From Cerasicoccus arenae (GTDB lineage Bacteria; Verrucomicrobiota; Verrucomicrobiia; Opitutales; Cerasicoccaceae), in NCBI RefSeq assembly GCF_014651635.1, contig NZ_BMXG01000011.1:62001-126000 (forward strand): a stretch of DNA of 64,000 nt, written 5' to 3'. Shown here one piece after another: positions 18,989-26,559 of the stretch. The notes below the pieces were generated by a model. That model saw only the letters and a list, made by a program, of their open reading frames with translations, was not told the DNA's origin and made no database searches. Position numbers and translations under genes: made by a program. Each line of letters opens with the position of its first letter. Position 1 is the first letter of the stretch.

Positions 18989-20086
18989 ATGAGTAAGCCT
19001 CGTAATCGCAATAAGCTATTTCTCGTTCTAACCGTTAGTCTGTTCCTGCACCTCATCGGTTTGACTTTATTGGGCACATTGGTGTTCGGCGTCGGGACAA
19101 TCCGTACCACGCCTGAATTGCAAGCGCCGCCCATTCCTCCCCCCCCCCCTCCAAGGCAGTTTGCTGTTTCTTTAGACCATGAAGCGACGCGTGCAACGAG
19201 GTCTCGTATCGCGGTAAAGGAAATTGAAATGAAGGACATTGAGTCACTTGATTTCAGCATACCAGTGGCCAGTGGCCGAGTTGGCTTTGGCGGTTTTGGT
19301 GGTGATGGGCTGAATATTAAGAATAATATGCCAAAGCTGAGTCTGGAGTCGCTCTTCGGCAACACTGAGTCGGCAGGGGTTGAACTCGTTGGGGCCTTTT
19401 TTGATCTTAAGCAGACGGCGGCTCGTAAGCCCAAAGAGGTCGATTATGGAGACTTTTTGCGCCGATATACCTCGGGTTCATGGTCGATGTCGCAACTGGA
19501 GCGTTTCTATCAGGCGGACCGGAAGCTTTATGCGACAACACTGCTCATACCGCATCGTATGGCTGATCAGGCTCCGGCGGCATTTGGTGTCGCCAGTGAG
19601 GTAAAACCGTCTCAATGGCTGGCCCATTATGAGGGTAAGATTACACCGCCTTTTAGTGGTAAGTTTCGCTTCTGGGGATTTGCCGACGATGTGCTCATTG
19701 TCCGTGTCAATAGTCGTGTGGTGCTTGATGGCTCCTTTCATGAGGGCGAATATACTGACTGGCGCTCCAGTGCAGGAGATCTCAATCGTAAGCATAGCAT
19801 CGGCAATGGGGCCTTGGCGGTAGGCGACTGGATCAATGTCCAGAAAGGCCGTGAGCTGAAAATTGAGATACTCATTGGTGAACGGCCGGGTGGGCACTTT
19901 TCCACCTATTTGCTTGTAGAGGAAGAAGGGAAGGAGTATCCGCTGGGGCCGGATGCGCGTCCAATTTTGCCGATTTTTAAAATGACTCCTTTACTGCCAG
20001 GGTTTGAGGCGGAGTTGCTGACTCAAATGGGGCAGGAGCGAGGTTTAATGAGCCTCGATGGCCCCTGCTTTGCACGCATTCAGTGA
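18989..20086 (+). CDS. TonB-like N-terminus fused to a PA14 domain
   Basis: A protein of about 365 residues from the ATG at 18989; a TTG 30 bp upstream adds nothing signal-like. The N-terminus (about residues 9-32) is one hydrophobic helix preceded by basic residues, resembling the membrane anchor of TonB proteins, and is followed by a proline run near residue 50 (IPPPPPP) encoded by a C11 tract at 19139-19149. The second half (about 200-320) resembles a PA14 sugar-binding module (GKITPPFSGKFRFWGFADD, then VLDG). It probably sits in the inner membrane with the PA14 domain in the periplasm. A change of length in the C11 tract would frameshift it. Operator site 4 is upstream, so it is co-induced with the glucanase. 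Confidence 0.7.
   Translation: MSKPRNRNKLFLVLTVSLFLHLIGLTLLGTLVFGVGTIRTTPELQAPPIPPPPPPRQFAVSLDHEATRATRSRIAVKEIEMKDIESLDFSIPVASGRVGFGGFGGDGLNIKNNMPKLSLESLFGNTESAGVELVGAFFDLKQTAARKPKEVDYGDFLRRYTSGSWSMSQLERFYQADRKLYATTLLIPHRMADQAPAAFGVASEVKPSQWLAHYEGKITPPFSGKFRFWGFADDVLIVRVNSRVVLDGSFHEGEYTDWRSSAGDLNRKHSIGNGALAVGDWINVQKGRELKIEILIGERPGGHFSTYLLVEEEGKEYPLGPDARPILPIFKMTPLLPGFEAELLTQMGQERGLMSLDGPCFARIQ
19139..19149. repeat. C11 homopolymer inside coding sequence
   Basis: This run encodes part of the polyproline stretch in the PA14 gene. A one-base change in its length would abolish the downstream PA14 domain. Confidence 0.9.
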
Positions 20087-20182
20087 GTGCCCGATTGTCT
20101 TTTATGAGTGCATTGATGTAATGCTCTTTTTCATTCGTTATTGGCGTTATTGGCTTTGGTCTTTTGAACCAATTGCCGCCAG

Positions 20183-20839
20183 CTAGGTTAGACGAATGCG
20201 GCGGATTTGCGGGTTGCCGCGGTCATCTTTATAGATGATGCAGAATATTTTCATTGATGGCGAAAGATACCATGAGCTGGTGGAGAAAACGCGACCATGG
20301 CCGTTAATTTCTGCTGCAAAGGCCACCCCGTCATTGAACGGCTTTTCCTGCTTAGTGAGCGGCACCACGCTTCGCTGTTTTGATTCAACCAGTATCCGTT
20401 CCGCCCCAAGGCGGATGATTACAGATTCTTGCATGTAATTACAAATATAGACTGATCCAAGAGGGAAGGCGGTGCTCGAGTCGTCTAGAAGCTCATATTG
20501 ATACGTGAGTCCATTTGCAGTGCGTGCGGATTTGAGAAGCACGATGACATCACCAGGATCTTTAGGGAACTGTAGGTTCAATACTGGTTGTTTCTGTTCC
20601 TCGGGCACGGGCGCTTTATCATAGAGAGCGAGCTGGCGCGTGGTTGGGATTGTGTGAACCTGAGAGAAACTTGACATCGAAACGGGTACGGTAATCACCT
20701 TCCCTTCACTGACATACTCCAGGCTTGTCAGGCCTGGGATCTGCGTAAGGCTTACAACGCGAAAATTGTCTGCAAACGTTAATGAGCACAGGCCGATTAG
20801 GCTATAGGCGAACAGACATGCTATTTTTTGAATCTTCAT
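20183..20839 (-). CDS. Exported partner of the giant pseudopilin-like protein (copy 1)
   Basis: A 218-residue protein with a signal peptide (residues 1-23, ending TFA). I do not recognise a named family. It has a beta-rich body with short alternating hydrophobic strands, a conserved-looking opening FRVVSLTQIPGLTSL, and no enzyme motif. It lies 15 bp downstream of the giant pseudopilin-like gene, on the same strand, so the two are translated from one message. A protein of similar length and opening (LRFISLNGSIHDDL) sits in the same position after the second giant gene at 34285-34971, which points to a fixed functional pair. It may be a periplasmic assembly or stabilising factor. Confidence 0.72.
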   Translation of the reverse strand: MKIQKIACLFAYSLIGLCSLTFADNFRVVSLTQIPGLTSLEYVSEGKVITVPVSMSSFSQVHTIPTTRQLALYDKAPVPEEQKQPVLNLQFPKDPGDVIVLLKSARTANGLTYQYELLDDSSTAFPLGSVYICNYMQESVIIRLGAERILVESKQRSVVPLTKQEKPFNDGVAFAAEINGHGRVFSTSSWYLSPSMKIFCIIYKDDRGNPQIRRIRLT

Positions 20840-20854
20840 TTTGACTTTGGCGAT

Positions 20855-23800
20855 TTAGACTTCATCTCGAGTCAGCCAGCGGAAGCTGACGATTTCGAAT
20901 TCTCGACCAAAAGTATCAGCTGTAGAATTTGCCTCAGGCGTTTCCCAAGGCTGTGGGCCATTGTTATCATCTGAGCCGACGTAGTTACGCTTGCGCTGGA
21001 CGACCGCTTCGCACCATGCCTCGGCAACGACGCCATTGACGTCTCGAACATCGCCGTAGGCGCGTATGGTGAATGTTTCTGAGCGTGCGCTCAGGACTGG
21101 TATGATTGGTTTGAGTAATTCCGCTTGGGTGATGTAGCCCGGCAGGCCCTCGTTACGGTCTCCTAGTAGGCTTTCAGGTGATGCTAGGCCAACTGCGTTT
21201 ACAATGTCATTGCTGGTGACTGTGTTTGAGCCAAAGCGGGTGCTCAGTGCTTCATTGAGGGCTGCATCATCGGATTCTGTGTTGATGCCGCTTTCGTCTA
21301 TCGCAGCTTGGACTGCCCCAGTGCGGTTCATTGCGTTCCGAGTAGAGATCTCACGATTAAAGAACTGACCTAGTGAAAGAAATGGTCCGCGCGCCTTGAC
21401 TTGCGCGACTATTTTCTCGGCCAAGCCTTGTATCTGTTTATCGGTTAGCGCTCTAAAGCCACTCCACAGTGCTGAGTTGGCTGATTGATAATTGCCGGCT
21501 TGGCCTTCGGCCGAACTGCCAGCAGGAAATGTTTTGGAAATGATTGGTGTGCGATCCGCATTAACTTCTTCCTGTAGACTACCTATGCTCAGATCGTTAT
21601 AGGTAACGGCCTTGCCGCGTGAGGCGGAGAGCATGGCGGCCCAAGCGTCCACCGAAGTTGAGTTGATGTTGAAAGCGTTGTCTACTGAGAGGTAGGCGGC
21701 CAATCGTAAGTATTCCTCGCCGGGTGTCTCTTGGACCTTAGCGGTTATCGATGTGAGGCTTTCTTCCTCACTAATAGAATAGGCAGGGTTCAGGAGGCTA
21801 TCGTCGCCCTCGAGTAGGTCTTCCAGCAATTGCTTTGCAACTTTGCTATTTGTAGCGAATGGCCCGCCGTTGTTTGCTAGGCCGCTGAAGTAATAACTGT
21901 CGAATAGGGCGTTGTTCAAAAAGTAGGATCGGTCTACATTGTAGGCACCATCCCAAACTTCGTTTTCGGCGAGCATGGGGTGGAGGTAGCTGTTGCCCAC
22001 GGCTCGGTTATAGACCGGGCCCATGTTGCGGCGGCGTGGGTCACTGGTGGGAAGCTCACTGGGCGGTGTCTTATCATTGGCAAATTGGGTATATTGGTAG
22101 ACGAGGTGATCATAATCTCGACCCAATGGTGCGTGCTCCAATTGACCGAGAGAAAGCGGGGGACTAACCGTTAGTTCCTTGGCGACATTTGAATAAACGA
22201 GGTCTGAGCCGGAGCGAAAAAACGCGCGCAAGGTATTGGGGTCATACTGAAGATAATCACCAGACCCGACTTCGCCATTGAATTCAAAACGGAAGGGGGC
22301 GACCGAGAGAGCGGCCTCGTCGACATCCTCTGTGTAGTAATAGGCGTTAGCGGGATCAGTGAAGAGGCCAGGCTTACCTAGGCCCTTGTTTTCATCGAAG
22401 GCACGGATGTCGAAGGTTAAGGTAAAGACTGGTGCTAGACCGGTGAAATCGCCATTGGGTGTGAGCATGTTGGGTAAGCTGGCGAAGTTGATTGTTTCTT
22501 CGTGCTCGTATTTATCTGGCAGGTAGGAGGCGTTCAGAGCATCCTCGCTGTTGATGTGGAATACCCCCGCCTGCTGGCGCTCACCATATTCTCCGCCTGC
22601 GTTTGATTTGAAAAGAAATTGATTGTTTTCATCTGATAATTTGACGAATATTTTCCCCCCTCCGGTTGCGAGTAGCTTAGTGTCTGGCCATGATTTTTGA
22701 TTGGGCTGTTCGACACTAGTGAGTAGACATGGTGAGAAGATGCCCATTGCGCCCTCGCTGAAGTTTCGAGTTGCTTGCTGCAAGCGTCCGGCGGTGCCGC
22801 CAGCAGCGTCTCCCCAGAAGATATCGCGCTCCGGCCAGTCCATCCACAGTTTCTCGTTGTACTCATTCTTCTTATCAGGAATGCGTCTGAGCGTTATCAG
22901 GCGCATTTCGCCCGGTGGGATGCTTATGGCTTCTTCCAGTTCAAAGTTAGAGCTGTTGAGTGAGATCAGCTCGCCGGCATAGAACCATAAAATTTTGTCT
23001 AGGCTCTTGTAGTTGTTACCGTTGTCGAAGGAGAAATCGATGTCTGGCAGTGACGCGAGCAGATTAATGGCGGCCGTCTTATCCCTAGCCATGTGGATGG
23101 TGACATTATAGGGATTCCAGATGTAGATAATTGGAGTCACCATCAAGTAAACGATCTCGTCATTACTCTGGTAATCGGTGTTGGGCAGTTCGTTTCCGTT
23201 TTTGCCGTCGAGACGTTGGTCTGACTGCAAGTAGGGTAGGCCGTCATATGTGTTATAGCCCTTGTAAAGTGAGAAAACATATTGATAGCGGACCGCGACA
23301 GGCAGTGGGGCGTCGCCCTTTTTATTCGGCGCAAGATCGTCGAATGTTTCCGGTTTTACATCGAGAAAATCAATGACTGGTGCGCCATTAGACTGTTCAT
23401 CGAGCATTAGGTAGCGATTGTGGAAGCGCTGTACATAATCCCAAGTGGGGCCATTGACAATCGGGTTAGGTTCAGGGCCCAGGGTGAACAGCGCATCTGG
23501 TCGGTTGCTTGAATCGAGGAATGAGCTCGGAAGTGTCGTTTGTGATAGTGCGAGGCTAAGATCTTTCCGAAAACCGCCATTTTTAACGTCGATGAGCATC
23601 CCCTTTTTGTAGGGAGTCAATGAGTGGAATTTGCCTTCATAAGCATCGTCTCTTCCTAGCTGATGGATGGTGGTCAGCTTGAGTATGTCGTGGCTAAAAA
23701 TGATCGATTGATCAATGTCATCCGTGTTCAGGTCTTCCCAGTCACTGACCGCGCGCAAGTTCGCATTGCTGTTCGAGGAGATCGCGTTGATTTTGTCAAT

Positions 23801-24535
23801 GTTTTGAGAAGCAGCCGTCGGTGTTTCCGTTAGAACGCTTGCTTTCACGCCATCATCGCCGACCCAATAGGCGAAGCCGTTTTGCTGCCAAGATTCAGTG
23901 TCACTTTGAATGGCTTCGCGAGGTGCGTAAACGTAGTGATCCTCCATGTCTACGGAGTTTCCGATGCTGCCTTCGCCGACGAGCTTCACGGCTTCGTCGG
24001 ACGTGGTATCGAAGTTTATGGCGAGTTTCAGAATATCGGTACCTTGCAACTCCGTGTCACGAAAACCGGAGACAAGCCAGCCGCGGAAATTAGCTGGTTT
24101 GCCATCCGATGCAGTTGCTAATGTGGGGTTATCTTGACGGTCGGACGCGCCATCCCAATCCAGACTATTCCAAACGCCAGTCCAGTAGGGTTGTTTAACG
24201 TTGGCCGTGCCATCTGTATCTTCAAATCCGGAGGTCTCGGGATTGCTGTCGAGGATTGCGGCGTTGGCTGATATTCTTTGGTCGGGGCCAAGGTGCCGCT
24301 GTAATTCACCAATTGCAACTTGCAGACCGAAGAGTGCGTTTTGATGCGCAAGAGATTGGTCCTTGGTGTGGGTTGCGTTTCTGGTCTGCACACGCACGAG
24401 GGTTGCCATGGATAGCGCGAGCAGGATCATCATTGACATTAGGGTCAATGCGATTGCCAAGGCGAACCCACCATTTTGGCTTCTTGCGTCCATGGGGATT
24501 GGGGCTTTGAGATTGCTGTAGGGGTTCGGTTTCAT
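20855..24535 (-). CDS. Giant pseudopilin-like protein resembling Verru_Chthon cassette protein A (copy 1)
   Basis: A protein of about 1226 residues; the ATG at 24535 is used (a GTG three bases earlier is possible). Residues about 20-48 form a prepilin-like helix, GGFALAIALTLMSMMILLA, after a Gln-Asn-Gly step. It lacks the +5 glutamate, as does GspK, the minor pseudopilin of type II secretion. The rest is large, Asp/Asn-rich and globular. Near residues 1025-1065 a helix pair reads LAEKIVAQVKARGPFLSLGQ, resembling the SAM-like region of GspK, and the end (about 1150-1226) has the strand EIVSFRWLTRDEV. Length and layout match my memory of the Verrucomicrobia 'cassette protein A' family. It follows the TPR gene (109 bp) and likely shares operator site 5. 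Confidence 0.72.
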   Translation of the reverse strand: MKPNPYSNLKAPIPMDARSQNGGFALAIALTLMSMMILLALSMATLVRVQTRNATHTKDQSLAHQNALFGLQVAIGELQRHLGPDQRISANAAILDSNPETSGFEDTDGTANVKQPYWTGVWNSLDWDGASDRQDNPTLATASDGKPANFRGWLVSGFRDTELQGTDILKLAINFDTTSDEAVKLVGEGSIGNSVDMEDHYVYAPREAIQSDTESWQQNGFAYWVGDDGVKASVLTETPTAASQNIDKINAISSNSNANLRAVSDWEDLNTDDIDQSIIFSHDILKLTTIHQLGRDDAYEGKFHSLTPYKKGMLIDVKNGGFRKDLSLALSQTTLPSSFLDSSNRPDALFTLGPEPNPIVNGPTWDYVQRFHNRYLMLDEQSNGAPVIDFLDVKPETFDDLAPNKKGDAPLPVAVRYQYVFSLYKGYNTYDGLPYLQSDQRLDGKNGNELPNTDYQSNDEIVYLMVTPIIYIWNPYNVTIHMARDKTAAINLLASLPDIDFSFDNGNNYKSLDKILWFYAGELISLNSSNFELEEAISIPPGEMRLITLRRIPDKKNEYNEKLWMDWPERDIFWGDAAGGTAGRLQQATRNFSEGAMGIFSPCLLTSVEQPNQKSWPDTKLLATGGGKIFVKLSDENNQFLFKSNAGGEYGERQQAGVFHINSEDALNASYLPDKYEHEETINFASLPNMLTPNGDFTGLAPVFTLTFDIRAFDENKGLGKPGLFTDPANAYYYTEDVDEAALSVAPFRFEFNGEVGSGDYLQYDPNTLRAFFRSGSDLVYSNVAKELTVSPPLSLGQLEHAPLGRDYDHLVYQYTQFANDKTPPSELPTSDPRRRNMGPVYNRAVGNSYLHPMLAENEVWDGAYNVDRSYFLNNALFDSYYFSGLANNGGPFATNSKVAKQLLEDLLEGDDSLLNPAYSISEEESLTSITAKVQETPGEEYLRLAAYLSVDNAFNINSTSVDAWAAMLSASRGKAVTYNDLSIGSLQEEVNADRTPIISKTFPAGSSAEGQAGNYQSANSALWSGFRALTDKQIQGLAEKIVAQVKARGPFLSLGQFFNREISTRNAMNRTGAVQAAIDESGINTESDDAALNEALSTRFGSNTVTSNDIVNAVGLASPESLLGDRNEGLPGYITQAELLKPIIPVLSARSETFTIRAYGDVRDVNGVVAEAWCEAVVQRKRNYVGSDDNNGPQPWETPEANSTADTFGREFEIVSFRWLTRDEV

Positions 24536-24593
24536 CACTCGGCAGGGCGCTGCCGGGACAGGCTGTCCTTAAAGAACTAACCGAAATAGGGTG

Positions 24594-24624
24594 GCTTGTC
24601 GGCAAAAAAATGTAACCGACAAGC
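24594..24624. other. Hairpin between TPR and giant pseudopilin genes
   Basis: GCTTGTCGG and CCGACAAGC form a 9-bp perfect stem around a 13-nt A-rich loop in the 109-bp gap. No T-run follows the stem on either strand, so it is more likely an RNA-stability or processing element than a full terminator. Confidence 0.5.
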
Positions 24625-24644
24625 AGCCCCAAATGGAGTTGCGA

Positions 24645-25133
24645 TCACAGCGCCTCGAATTCAACAACGGTGATGCGTTGCTTGGCGGCATCAGATGGTC
24701 GCCAGAACCAGCCCTTTGGGTCCCAAGTCTGGGCGAAAGATAGCTCATTGACGAGTTTTTGGTAGTCGGCCAGCGCAAGTTTTGATTCCCCTTTTGCTTC
24801 GTAGGCTTGGCCGCGAATGAACAGGCATGTGCCCACATCGTTGAGCGCCCACATCTCTGAAGCAGTTTCTTTGGGTGCTGGTTCAGTCATTGCAGATTGC
24901 ATTTTCTCTGCCTCGGCACTGTACATTTCAATGCACTTGCTGGTATAGTCGATTGCGAGATCGTATTGCTTTTTGCCCATAGCATCCCATGCCTTGCCGG
25001 TCAGTGCTTCCGAGCTGAAGTTGCCATAGTCCGCCTCGGGGGTTGGGGCATCTTGGGCCGATGCGCTGAAGGCAAGCAGTGCGCTTGTGAGGGTAAGCAT
25101 CAGGAGTGTTTTGATCTGGTAACTGCGTTTCAT
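24645..25133 (-). CDS. Exported TPR-like protein of a beta-glucan locus
   Basis: A 162-residue exported protein with a signal peptide (1-26, ending SAQ). The body carries helix pairs of a tetratricopeptide type: KAWDAMGKKQYDLAIDYTSK (about 47-67) and GQAYEAKGESKLALADYQKL (about 112-130), then a conserved WDPKGWFWRPSDAAKQRI ending. I recall proteins with this ending being annotated as 'beta-glucanase precursor', although there is no catalytic motif. It is first in an apparent operon with the giant pseudopilin-like gene and its partner. An operator copy lies 46 bp upstream. A role as scaffold or assembly factor is an inference. Confidence 0.75.
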   Translation of the reverse strand: MKRSYQIKTLLMLTLTSALLAFSASAQDAPTPEADYGNFSSEALTGKAWDAMGKKQYDLAIDYTSKCIEMYSAEAEKMQSAMTEPAPKETASEMWALNDVGTCLFIRGQAYEAKGESKLALADYQKLVNELSFAQTWDPKGWFWRPSDAAKQRITVVEFEAL

Positions 25134-25178
25134 GGAATTAACTGTGAATTATGAAGGTTTAAGGGTCAATCTTAAAAA

Positions 25179-25192
25179 TGCAAATAAATGCA
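25179..25192. promoter_or_regulatory. Operator, TGCA-N6-TGCA class (regulon 2, site 5)
   Basis: TGCAAATAAATGCA lies 45 bp upstream of the TPR gene start at 25133. It would place the whole TPR/giant pseudopilin/partner operon in the beta-glucan regulon. Confidence 0.75.
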
Positions 25193-25357
25193 ATTTTTGA
25201 TATTTAAATGGCAGTGAATGAATTTAAATTCTGAATTTTTAGTTGCCTTGGGGGTGTGCTTTTTGGGATCCTTTAGCGTGTTGATGGCGATATCCGTGTT
25301 CGGAGATAGGGCCTTCTGGGTGTGTATGCATGGATTTTGATTCGATGAGCGGCTTTG

Positions 25358-25374
25358 CCCCCCCCCCCCCCCCC
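25358..25374. repeat. C17 homopolymer
   Basis: The longest mononucleotide run I found in the window. It lies 14 bp beyond the stop codon of the LacI gene at 25389 (G17 on its coding strand) and is non-coding. Confidence 0.9.
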
Positions 25375-25388
25375 TGTTGTCCGTTTTT

Positions 25389-26456
25389 TTATTCGAGGGG
25401 GCCGGGACGTGGTTTGTTCAGCGTCTGTCCATCAAGTAACTGGCAGCTCATGAGTATGTGCTGCGAGGGGCCAAAGCGCTTTTTAAGCAGGTCGCTCAGG
25501 CGCTTTGCGGCGGCGTAGCCAATGTTGCGGTAGGGGATTTGCACGGTGCTTAGTTGCGGTTTGCCATTGGGGGCAGGTATTCCGTCGAATCCAGTAATGG
25601 ATACGTCATCGGGGGTGCGTATACCGCGTTTTTCTAATTCGCGAATGAGGTCGTAGGCTTGATGGTCTGCGGCACAGACGTAGGCGGTGACGCCATCGCG
25701 AATCCGCTCCTCAGCAAGATCGAAACTGTCATTGAGGGAAACTATGTTACGGGGTTGTGCGTTTATCAGGTCGCGTTCTAGGATCGGGATGTCCAACTGG
25801 GTCATCTTTTCGGTGTAGGCACCGAAGCGCCGTAGGGACCAACTGGCTTCGGTTTGGTAGGCCTTGGTGTAAAAGCCAATTCGATCATGGCCAAGTGTAT
25901 GCAACTTGTTGATCAAGAGAGCTATGCCCTGATAATGGTTGACGTCGACACAGTCCAGATCGCCAGAGCTACGTTGTTCCACTAATGATACGCACGGCAT
26001 GCGGATCAATAGCTCATCTATTACGGGTTTTGGAAATGGATAGAGCAGGAGCAATCCGGACCATGTGCGGCCTACCGTGGTGAGTAGGTTTCTGTATTCT
26101 GGATGTTGAATCGAGTGCACATCTGGGTCAACGAAGTGCACGGAAATGCCAACCTTGGCGAGTTGGCAGTATTCGGAGACGCCCTTGAGTAGCAGTTTGC
26201 CGGGGCTCTCGTAATCCATGCGGTGGTATTCCTCTTCCTTGGAGCAGATGAGTACGCCGAAAATCGGGCGTGTGCGCTTAGTGCTGGAATTGGAGCTACG
26301 CATGGAGATGTGATTATAGCCAATGCGTGACGCCATTTCGAACACGTTCGCCCTAGTTTCGGGGTTGATGCCTGGGTGGTTTGTGAAACAACGGGACACT
26401 GTTGCGCGAGACAAATTCAATGCGTCGGCAATCGCTTGCTGGTTTACTGGTTTCAT
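25389..26456 (-). CDS. LacI-family transcriptional regulator (regulon 2)
   Basis: A 355-residue LacI-type regulator. The helix-turn-helix (residues about 4-26) reads NQQAIADALNLSRATVSRCF and is followed by the usual hinge and a periplasmic-binding-protein-like sensing domain with the TGFDGIP motif near residue 295. It is divergent from the glucan operon at 26560. Two TGCA-N6-TGCA copies sit in the intergenic gap, at 26491 and 26538, the second overlapping a good promoter. This is the likely repressor of the seven-site regulon, including itself. The inducer is probably a beta-1,3-gluco-oligosaccharide, judging by the enzymes it appears to control. Confidence 0.92.
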   Translation of the reverse strand: MKPVNQQAIADALNLSRATVSRCFTNHPGINPETRANVFEMASRIGYNHISMRSSNSSTKRTRPIFGVLICSKEEEYHRMDYESPGKLLLKGVSEYCQLAKVGISVHFVDPDVHSIQHPEYRNLLTTVGRTWSGLLLLYPFPKPVIDELLIRMPCVSLVEQRSSGDLDCVDVNHYQGIALLINKLHTLGHDRIGFYTKAYQTEASWSLRRFGAYTEKMTQLDIPILERDLINAQPRNIVSLNDSFDLAEERIRDGVTAYVCAADHQAYDLIRELEKRGIRTPDDVSITGFDGIPAPNGKPQLSTVQIPYRNIGYAAAKRLSDLLKKRFGPSQHILMSCQLLDGQTLNKPRPGPLE

Positions 26457-26490
26457 ATATAATTTGGTAAGAAAGTGTTCCTAAATGTTT

Positions 26491-26504
26491 TGCGATTTAA
26501 TGCA
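26491..26504. promoter_or_regulatory. Operator, TGCA-N6-TGCA class (regulon 2, site 6; one mismatch)
   Basis: TGCGATTTAATGCA lies 35 bp upstream of the LacI start codon at 26456 and suggests autoregulation. Confidence 0.65.
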
Positions 26505-26523
26505 ACAAAATCATAAATTGCTC

Positions 26524-26551
26524 TTGACAATGGGCATTGCAAAATTATGCA
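26524..26551 (+). promoter_or_regulatory. Sigma-70-like promoter overlapping operator site 7
   Basis: TTGACA (26524-26529) and TATGCA (26546-26551) are 16 bp apart. Operator site 7 overlaps the -10 box, a classic arrangement for repression. It would start transcription a few bases before the ATG at 26560, leaving almost no leader. Confidence 0.62.
26538..26551. promoter_or_regulatory. Operator, TGCA-N6-TGCA class (regulon 2, site 7)
   Basis: TGCAAAATTATGCA lies inside the larger palindrome TTGCAAAATTATGCAA and overlaps the -10 box of the glucan operon. Confidence 0.78.
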
Positions 26552-26559
26552 ATTTATGC

